From a bacterium (GTDB lineage Bacteria > Patescibacteriota > Minisyncoccia > UBA6257 > GWB1-50-10), in NCBI GenBank assembly GCA_021825465.1, contig JAKAGX010000033.1, positions 1-6,872 of the forward strand: 6,872 bases of DNA. Direction: 5' to 3'. The stretch's first letter is position 1, and every line of letters begins with the position of its first letter. The notes beneath the pieces were generated by a model, which saw only the letters and a list, made by a program, of their open reading frames with translations, did no database searches and was not told the origin of the DNA. This document shows, piece by piece, positions 1 through 4,292 of the stretch. Position numbers and translations under genes: made by a program.

Positions 1-240
1 TGACATCGTCCGGTGATATGCTATGATTCTCCTCGGAACGTACCGTTCCTAAGATATTGAGGGAGTGATCATATGCGGCCGCTTTGGTTGCGACTTTAAT
101 ATTTGAGGGGTGGCGCGAACCACGTCTAGACGTTTGCTAATTCGGAGGTAGAACCGGGTTCCCGAAGGAACCGACCTCTAGCTGATACTGCGAGTTGCTC
201 TTTATTTTTTTATTTATTTACTCTCGTAGTAAATTCAGCG
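1..240. ncRNA. unidentified structured RNA or leader region, no gene
   Basis: No reading frame of useful length crosses this stretch on either strand, yet it is dense in inverted repeats. Positions 20-34 can pair with 59-76, with small bulges and an inner hairpin GGAACG/CGTTCC at 35-40 and 44-49. GTGG at 110-113 pairs with CCAC at 120-123. GAGGT 145-149 pairs with ACCTC 174-178 and encloses GGTTCC 157-162 / GGAACC 167-172. Positions 181-194 pair with 223-239, with one GU pair and a 3-base bulge. A 12-base palindrome lies at 122-133. On the minus strand the 157-172 hairpin becomes a C(UUCG)G tetraloop, which hints that the RNA is read leftwards; the T-rich run at 201-220 would instead suit a plus-strand RNA. 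I could not match it to tmRNA, RNase P RNA, SRP RNA, rRNA, 6S or a known riboswitch. It may continue beyond the left edge. Confidence 0.35.
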
Positions 241-261
241 AAGGGTTGGTTTTGAGGGGCT

Positions 262-289
262 TTGATTCGCCTCCGTTTTAGTTTATTAT
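262..289 (+). promoter_or_regulatory. putative sigma-70 promoter of parB (leaderless)
   Basis: A -35-like TTGATT (262-267) and a -10-like TATTAT (284-289) are separated by 16 bases. Only 10 bases separate the -10 from the parB ATG, so transcription would begin within about 0-4 bases of the start codon. No Shine-Dalgarno sequence precedes the ATG, which fits a leaderless mRNA. The -35 matches consensus at only four of six bases. Confidence 0.4.
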
Positions 290-299
290 TAATTGCAAT

Positions 300-1358
300 A
301 TGCCACTGGGAAGAGGATTATCATCGCTTATTCCGCCGAAGGAGGGGGGTGAAAACGGGAAGACATCTTCGGAAGACACTGTCGTTTCTCCCCAGCGCGG
401 AGAAACGCAGTTCGACTCTCGACCTCGCTCTTCCGCTCCAAGCGGAAACCCTGCCCGCTCGGTCTCCGAGACATTTTCTTCGGCTGTTCCACCGGAACGC
501 CACAGCGTTGGTGGTGAAGAAGTAGTACAGAAGGAAAAGGAGGCGCTCAGGGAAGCGGTGACTCGCTTGCCGCACGAAGCGGTATTTCAAATCGAAACCT
601 CAAAGATCGTCCCGAACCCCTTTCAGCCGCGGCGCGAATTCGAGGACGGCGCGATCGACGAGCTGGCCGAATCCATCAAGCAGTTCGGCATCATCCAGCC
701 GCTCATTGTTTCAAAAATAACCGAAGAGACCGAGACGGGGACGAACGTTTTTTACCAGCTGATCGCCGGCGAGCGCCGATTCCGGGCGGCGAAAAAACTC
801 GGCCTCGAGCGGGTTCCCGCCATCGTGCGCGAAGTGGACCATCCGGGGAGAAAACTCGAGCTTGCTCTTATTGAAAACATCCAGCGGCGGGACCTGAATC
901 CGATCGAGGAGGCGAGAGCTTATTCGCGATTGCAGGACGAATTCGGCCTGACGCAAAAAGAGATCGCGGTTCGGGTTGGAAAGAGCCGGGAGGTCGTGGC
1001 GAACAGCTTGCGGCTTCTCAATTTGCCGCCGGACGCCCAGAAAGCCCTCGGCGAAGGGAAAGTGACAAGTTCCCAGGCGAGAATGCTTCTTTCGATCCCG
1101 AATATATCCGACCAAGAACGGACTTTGCGCGAGATCCTGGATCAGAAACTTTCGGTGCGAGGCATCCGGACGGAGATCAAGCGGCAGGTGGTGGACCATC
1201 CCGAAGATCCGGAAGTGATCTTCTTGAAAAAGAAGCTTGAAGAGTATCTCGGCATGCCGGTCAGGATCACCGATCTTGGCGGAAAGGGGAAGATCACGAT
1301 CGACTTTTATTCGAAGGACGACATCAGGAATTTCATCGACAAGCTGGGCGGAGAGTAG
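300..1358 (+). CDS. parB: ParB/Spo0J chromosome-partitioning protein
   Basis: ParB binds parS sites near the origin, uses CTP to clamp and spread along DNA, and works with the ATPase ParA in chromosome segregation. The 352-residue product has the family layout. An N-terminal ParA-contact motif GRGLSSLIP (residues 4-12) supports this start codon. It is followed by a long low-complexity linker (about 20-90). The ParB/Srx CTP-binding core (about 95-205) carries PNPFQPR, GERRFRA (157-163) and ENIQRRDLNPIEEA (192-205). A helix-turn-helix occupies about 217-240 (LTQKEIAVRVGKS), and a C-terminal dimerisation region ends in DFYSKDDIRNFIDKLGG. Length is above the usual roughly 280-300, and the excess sits in the linker, where residues about 26-58 are encoded by a copy of a palindromic repeat. 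No parA is adjacent in this window: upstream is a structured non-coding region, downstream a Nudix operon. No ribosome binding site is visible. Confidence 0.95.
   Translation: MPLGRGLSSLIPPKEGGENGKTSSEDTVVSPQRGETQFDSRPRSSAPSGNPARSVSETFSSAVPPERHSVGGEEVVQKEKEALREAVTRLPHEAVFQIETSKIVPNPFQPRREFEDGAIDELAESIKQFGIIQPLIVSKITEETETGTNVFYQLIAGERRFRAAKKLGLERVPAIVREVDHPGRKLELALIENIQRRDLNPIEEARAYSRLQDEFGLTQKEIAVRVGKSREVVANSLRLLNLPPDAQKALGEGKVTSSQARMLLSIPNISDQERTLREILDQKLSVRGIRTEIKRQVVDHPEDPEVIFLKKKLEEYLGMPVRITDLGGKGKITIDFYSKDDIRNFIDKLGGE
376..474 (+). repeat. palindromic repeat, copy A, inside the parB reading frame
   Basis: This segment is collinear with positions 1391-1485 downstream of parB. Three blocks match in the same order and near-constant spacing. 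The first is a 7-bp hairpin (TTTCTCC 385-391 / GGAGAAA 399-405) with loop CCAGCGC, where copy B has loop CCAGCGA. The second is CTCTCGACCTCGCTCT at 416-431, 14 of 16 bases shared. The third is 452-472, 18 of 21 bases shared. A further hairpin TTCCGC/GCGGAA (431-436, 442-447) is specific to this copy. In frame it encodes ParB residues about 26-58, rich in Ser, Arg, Pro and Thr and likely disordered. The outer boundaries are approximate. Confidence 0.6.
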
Positions 1359-1365
1359 GGTTTTT

Positions 1366-1509
1366 GAGGTCGTCTTATTCTGCTCTCAAACACGCTATCA
1401 AATTCCCCAGCGAGGAATTTGCGCTCGCTCTCGGTCTCGCTCTCTCGCTTTGCTCGAACCGTGCCCGCGAGGCCTCCGAGACGGTTCGATCACAGAATAA
1501 GACAACCTC
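1366..1509 (+). repeat. palindromic repeat, copy B, intergenic
   Basis: A near-perfect 17-bp terminal inverted repeat, GAGGTCGTCTTATTCTG (1366-1382) against CAGAATAAGACAACCTC (1493-1509), has one mismatch. It encloses two further hairpins: AAATTCC/GGAATTT (1400-1406, 1414-1420; loop CCAGCGA) and CGAACCGT/ACGGTTCG (1455-1462, 1481-1488). Between them lies a CT-rich stretch of GCTC/TCTC words. About 90 bases of the interior are homologous to the segment inside parB. The first hairpin has different stem bases in the two copies but stays fully paired in both, so folding rather than sequence appears conserved. The 17-bp outer arms are not found around copy A. Confidence 0.65.
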
Positions 1510-1515
1510 TTTTTT
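1366..1515 (+). terminator. likely rho-independent terminator of parB
   Basis: The 17-bp outer stem of the palindromic repeat is followed directly by a run of six T (1510-1515). It lies just after the parB stop, so the element may serve as the parB terminator. The reverse orientation has no T-run. The intervening sequence is long (110 bases), but the inner hairpins would compact it. Confidence 0.5.
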
Positions 1516-1557
1516 GTTGTTTATTGAGTCTTCAGAAAGAATGACAGGCTTTTTGTT

Positions 1558-1566
1558 TGCTATATT
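1558..1566 (+). promoter_or_regulatory. possible extended -10 promoter of the Nudix operon
   Basis: TGC followed by TATATT (1561-1566) forms an extended -10 element with five of six -10 bases. No -35 is well spaced; ATGACA at 1541-1546 is only 14 bases away. Transcription would start near 1573, placing the 1577-1606 hairpin at the very 5' end of the operon mRNA. Confidence 0.3.
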
Positions 1567-1570
1567 TATT

Positions 1571-1607
1571 GGGACTGGACTCCCGGTGCGAAGCCCCCGG
1601 GAGTCCC
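1571..1607 (+). promoter_or_regulatory. GC-rich hairpin in the operon leader
   Basis: GGACTCCCGG (1577-1586) pairs perfectly with CCGGGAGTCC (1597-1606) over a 10-base loop. The preceding GGGACT (1571-1576) can compete for AGTCCC (1602-1607), giving two alternative pairings. There is no T-run on either side, so it is not a standard terminator. With the predicted start near 1573 it would be a 5'-terminal stem-loop, possibly stabilising the mRNA. It could also be an unrelated short repeat. Confidence 0.4.
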
Positions 1608-1638
1608 AAAATTGCCGCAAGAGAGTTATGATTGATTC

Positions 1639-2058
1639 ATGGAAGTGAAACAATTCACGGCGGTGCGGGCGCTCATCGTGCACGAGGGGAAAGTGCTCAT
1701 CATCCGCGAATCGACGAAATATAAAGGCGGATCGAACATCGGAAAATACGACCTCCCGGGAGGGAAAATAAAGCCGGGGGAAACGTATCAGCAAGCGCTT
1801 GAGCGGGAATCGCTCGAGGAATGCGGACTGAAAATAACGATCGGGAAACCGTTCTTCGTCGATGAATGGTGGCCGGAAGTGGCGAAGGGGGAAGTGCAGA
1901 TCATCGGTATATTTTTTGAATGCGTGGCAGAAAGTGATCAAGTCGTCTTGAGCAATGACCACGACGATTACCAATGGATCGATCCCGCCGATTACGGCAA
2001 ATACGATATGATCGAATCCGACGGAAAGGCCCTGAGGGCATATCTCGAAAATATATGA
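1639..2058 (+). CDS. Nudix hydrolase 1 (MutT-like)
   Basis: This is a cytosolic Mg-dependent Nudix pyrophosphatase of 139 residues, a normal length for a single-domain MutT-type protein. The Nudix box spans residues 42-64 and is complete: G42, E48, R56-E57, E60-E61, G63, starting in the context YDLPGGKIKPGE. The substrate cannot be read from sequence; damaged or surplus nucleoside triphosphates or ADP-ribose-type diphosphates are typical. The start gives the expected first strand (FTAVRALIVHEGKVLIIRE). Only a weak AGAG lies upstream, too far to be a good ribosome binding site. It is the first gene of a five-gene overlapping cluster, and its TGA stop overlaps the next ATG (ATGA). Confidence 0.9.
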   Translation: MEVKQFTAVRALIVHEGKVLIIRESTKYKGGSNIGKYDLPGGKIKPGETYQQALERESLEECGLKITIGKPFFVDEWWPEVAKGEVQIIGIFFECVAESDQVVLSNDHDDYQWIDPADYGKYDMIESDGKALRAYLENI

Positions 2059-2468
2059 ATGAACGACCGGCATTTCCTATAGGAGTCAATGTTCTCGTGG
2101 TAAAAGAGGGGAAGTTGCTCTTGGGCCAGAGGAAGAATACATCGGGTGAGGGCGATTGGGGTCTCCCCGGCGGCCATTTGGAAAAAGGAGAAAGAATGGA
2201 GGATGGAGCAAGGAGAGAACTCGAAGAAGAGACTGGATTAAGAGCGGATCTCGAGTTTGTGAATTTGGCCAACGGCTGGAATCGGGAGCCGCATTACATC
2301 CATGCCAGTTTTTTGGCCAGGAATATTCAGGGAGAACCGCGGCTGATGGAGCCGGAGAAGTGTTCCGAGTGGAAATGGTTTTCTCTGGATAATTTGCCGA
2401 AAAATATTTTTGTTGGCCACAGGCAGACCATTGAGGCTTTTCTGAAACATGAAACATTCTCGGACTAA
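2055..2468 (+). CDS. Nudix hydrolase 2 (NUDT15/MTH2-like)
   Basis: This 137-residue Nudix protein has a canonical box at residues 40-62: G40, E46, R54-E55, E58-E59, G61. The lead-in GDWGLPGGHLEKGE resembles the NUDT15/MTH2-like and ADP-ribose-type groups, which hydrolyse modified nucleoside triphosphates or diphosphates. Specificity here is inference. I chose the ATG at 2055, which overlaps the previous stop as ATGA, because residues from VNVLVVKEGKLLLGQR match the family's first strand. A longer in-frame start at 1974 would add 27 Arg-rich residues that are out-of-frame sequence of the previous gene. No Shine-Dalgarno is present, so translation is probably coupled to the upstream gene. Its 3' end overlaps the next gene by 20 bases. 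Confidence 0.9.
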   Translation: MNERPAFPIGVNVLVVKEGKLLLGQRKNTSGEGDWGLPGGHLEKGERMEDGARRELEEETGLRADLEFVNLANGWNREPHYIHASFLARNIQGEPRLMEPEKCSEWKWFSLDNLPKNIFVGHRQTIEAFLKHETFSD

Positions 2469-2934
2469 CGTCCAAAAATTCAAACCGAAGCCAGGACAGG
2501 TCGACTACCGGAACATCCGGTGGGCGCCGGTCATAAATTGCGCCGTGCGATATAAAGGGAAAATCCTCCTCGTTCGGCGGAACGGCGATATGCATTTCTA
2601 TCCCGGATACTACAACGGCATCTCGGGATTCTTGGATGATCACAAGGGTTTGGAGGAGAAAGTGGCGGAAGAACTGCAGGAAGAACTCGGCATTACGAAG
2701 AAGGAAATAAGAAAAATAAAGACCGGCGGCGTTTTCGATCAGGACGAACCGAAATACAAGAAAACCTGGATCGTTCATCCGGTTCTTGTCGATATCACAA
2801 CCGATAAAATACGCCTCGATTGGGAAGCCGAAAAATATCAATGGGTAAAACCTGCCGAAGCAAGAAAGTTGAAACTTCTCCCAGGGTTTAGCAGGGTCCT
2901 CAAAGCGACTGGCGTATGGAAAAATAGAAAATGA
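2449..2934 (+). CDS. Nudix hydrolase 3, variant Nudix box
   Basis: This 161-residue Nudix-fold protein has the core strand INCAVRYKGKILLVRRNGDM and FYPGYYNGISGFLDD. Its box (residues 60-82) is non-canonical. The usual Glu at box position 7 is Lys66 and the usual Arg at position 15 is Glu74. The metal-binding Glu75, Glu78 and Glu79 and Gly81 remain (EELQEELGI), so activity is plausible but not assured. The pattern GFLDD...EEKVxEELxEELGI reads like a distinct subfamily rather than random decay, though that is from memory. The start codon overlaps the previous gene by 20 bases. A GAGG lies 12 bases upstream, slightly too far for an ideal ribosome site. The substrate is unknown. The stop overlaps the next ATG. 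Confidence 0.88.
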   Translation: MKHSRTNVQKFKPKPGQVDYRNIRWAPVINCAVRYKGKILLVRRNGDMHFYPGYYNGISGFLDDHKGLEEKVAEELQEELGITKKEIRKIKTGGVFDQDEPKYKKTWIVHPVLVDITTDKIRLDWEAEKYQWVKPAEARKLKLLPGFSRVLKATGVWKNRK

Positions 2935-3335
2935 CAAAAAAGAAGATCATCATAGCGGGAAGTGCCAAACTCCAAGGAGAGATAAAAGAATGGATCGACT
3001 ACTGGGAGGAGAAGGGTTGTGTCGTTGTCGATTTTCCGCGCAGTATCCCTAAAAAAACTTTCAATAAGACGTATCCCGGCGTCCACAAAAAATTCTACGC
3101 CGATATCCTGAAGGCCGATATCTTCTTTGTTGCGAACGGAAAGAAGAATGGCATCATGGGCTACATCGGTCCGGAGACATTCGCCGAACTGGCGTTTGCG
3201 GTGATCCGAAAGATCTCGAACAAACAGAAGATTAAAATCATTCTCGCTCGGATGCCATCGAAGAAGGTTGCATCGCACGAAGAGATAAAAAGGTGGCTGC
3301 ACTTGGGCTGGATCGACGAAATACTGTGCAAATGA
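2931..3335 (+). CDS. putative nucleoside 2-deoxyribosyltransferase-like protein
   Basis: This 134-residue protein begins with a Rossmann-like strand and loop (KKKIIIAGSAKLQ). It has KADIFFVANGKK around residues 61-72, a strand typical of the deoxyribosyltransferase/TIR-like fold. It then has GYIGPETFAELAFA (77-90), which resembles the family's Gly-Thr-x-x-Glu-x-Gly-x-Ala catalytic segment. Glu82 or Glu86 would be the candidate nucleophile. Known relatives exchange or hydrolyse bases on 2-deoxynucleosides or nucleotides. The match is by fold pattern, so exchange, hydrolysis of a damaged nucleotide, or nucleotide sensing are all open. Its place between Nudix genes and an AP endonuclease supports a role in nucleotide salvage or sanitation. 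It overlaps both neighbours by ATGA junctions and has no Shine-Dalgarno. Confidence 0.65.
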   Translation: MTKKKIIIAGSAKLQGEIKEWIDYWEEKGCVVVDFPRSIPKKTFNKTYPGVHKKFYADILKADIFFVANGKKNGIMGYIGPETFAELAFAVIRKISNKQKIKIILARMPSKKVASHEEIKRWLHLGWIDEILCK

Positions 3336-4090
3336 AGATCATTGCTTGGAACGTGAATGGATTGCGGTCGGTCGAACGGAACGGGTTTTCCGCATGGCTT
3401 AAGAAAAGCGGCGCCGATATCGTCTGTATCGAGGAAATGAAGGCGCACAAAGAACAGATCCCCGAGGACCTGCTTTCGCTCAAGGAATACTCCTTATACA
3501 TCAATCAGGCCGAAAAGAAGGGGTACAGCGGCGTTGCCGTCTTCACCAAAGAAAAGCCGCTCAAAGAAAATTATAAGCTCGGATTGGAACGTTTCGACAA
3601 AGAGGGGAGAATGGTCGAACTGGAATACGAAAAATTCATCTTCATCGCGCTCTACCTGCCGCACGGCGGCCGGTTCAAGGAAAATCTGCCGTACAAGTTA
3701 GAGGTTTACAGGCATCTTTTCGTCCATCTCCGGAAATTAAAAAGCAAGAACGTCATTCTTGCCGGAGACTTCAATATCGCCCATAAGGACATCGATCTTG
3801 CGCGGCCAAACGGGAATCGGAACAACATCATGTTCACGCCGGAAGAGCGGAAACAATTGGACGCGTTGATGGACGAAGGTTTTACCGATACGTTCAGAAA
3901 GTTTAATGAAAAGGGCGGCAGCTATACGTGGTGGCCGTATTTTGCGAATGCCCGAGAAAGGAATCTCGGTTGGCGGATCGATTATGTGTTCGTTTCGAAC
4001 CCGCTCGCAAAGAAGCTCAAAGACGCATTCATCTTGAATAAGGTGTCCGGTTCCGATCATTGCCCCGTCGGCATTACCATTAATAATTAA
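3332..4090 (+). CDS. xthA: exodeoxyribonuclease III / AP endonuclease
   Basis: This 252-residue EEP-superfamily nuclease cuts DNA at abasic sites and trims 3' ends in base excision repair. Catalytic motifs are in order: N7 in WNVNGLR, E35 in CIEEMK (family usually LQE), Y108 in ALYLP, D146 and N148 in AGDFN, D216 in RIDYVF, and the S241-D242-H243 triad near the C terminus (SGSDHCP). Length is that of a normal exonuclease III without extensions. The start at 3332 overlaps the preceding stop as ATGA and gives the expected MKIIAWNVNG. An upstream in-frame start at 3293 would add 13 residues that are out-of-frame coding sequence of the previous gene. It ends the five-gene cluster, which joins nucleotide-pool cleaning to repair of damaged DNA. 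Confidence 0.93.
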   Translation: MKIIAWNVNGLRSVERNGFSAWLKKSGADIVCIEEMKAHKEQIPEDLLSLKEYSLYINQAEKKGYSGVAVFTKEKPLKENYKLGLERFDKEGRMVELEYEKFIFIALYLPHGGRFKENLPYKLEVYRHLFVHLRKLKSKNVILAGDFNIAHKDIDLARPNGNRNNIMFTPEERKQLDALMDEGFTDTFRKFNEKGGSYTWWPYFANARERNLGWRIDYVFVSNPLAKKLKDAFILNKVSGSDHCPVGITINN

Positions 4091-4101
4091 CCCTCCAGAA
4101 A

Positions 4102-4143
4102 TCTTCCGAATTCCTCGAGCGAATATTGTCGGAAGACGTTTTT
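4102..4143 (+). terminator. probable terminator of the Nudix-xthA operon
   Basis: TCTTCCGA (4102-4109) pairs perfectly with TCGGAAGA (4129-4136) across 19 bases, followed after CG by five T (4139-4143). It begins 12 bases after the xthA stop. The loop is long and the stem moderate, so efficiency is uncertain. Confidence 0.5.
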
Positions 4144-4171
4144 AAATCCACGAGCTCTGAGGAAGGAATGA

Positions 4172-4219
4172 GCACAATATCGCTGTTCGAGTCCCTTTAG
4201 GTCGAGTTCGATATTGTGC
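4172..4219. repeat. perfect 11-bp inverted repeat in the convergent gap
   Basis: GCACAATATCG (4172-4182) and CGATATTGTGC (4209-4219) are perfect reverse complements separated by 26 bases. No T-run follows on either strand, so it is not a standard terminator. It may slow converging transcription from xthA and rel, or be a protein-binding or repeat-derived site. Confidence 0.5.
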
Positions 4220-4292
4220 GGCTTTATTCCGACGAGGAGCGAGGAGGATTTTGACGTCTTACGACCTCATGAGCGAGGGGAAACGGAAGATT

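Larger units (their letters stand above)
4087..4266 (-). pseudogene. possible decayed 3' gene fragment, no start codon
   Basis: On the minus strand a frame stays open for 59 codons, from just after a TGA (4269-4267) to a TAA (4089-4087). It contains no ATG, GTG or TTG. The peptide looks protein-like: SLLVGIKPHNIELDLKG near the start and FLRARGFKNVFRQYSLEEF near the end. The string LRARGFKNV faintly recalls the C-terminal helix and strand of rhodanese-like domains, but this is too short to call. It lies just downstream of rel and overlaps two inverted repeats. Chance opening is possible: about one in twenty for a random frame of this length. Confidence 0.27.

Noticed and set aside
77..94. GGCCGCTTTGGTTGCGAC resembles the 5' end of tmRNA genes
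   Set aside because: No matching T-arm, acceptor 3' half or tag frame is found downstream, and none upstream as a permuted gene would need.
106..124. AGGGGTGG followed by a short stem resembles a T-box antiterminator motif
   Set aside because: The motif is imperfect, there is no clear terminator partner, and no aminoacyl-tRNA synthetase or amino-acid gene follows.
1974..2054. Longer N terminus for Nudix hydrolase 2
   Set aside because: The added Arg-rich residues are out-of-frame sequence of Nudix 1; the ATGA-overlap start at 2055 fits the family and the operon pattern.
2086..2937. 283-residue minus-strand open frame across the Nudix genes
   Set aside because: It runs antisense to two intact Nudix genes with overlapping start-stop junctions and shows no domain.
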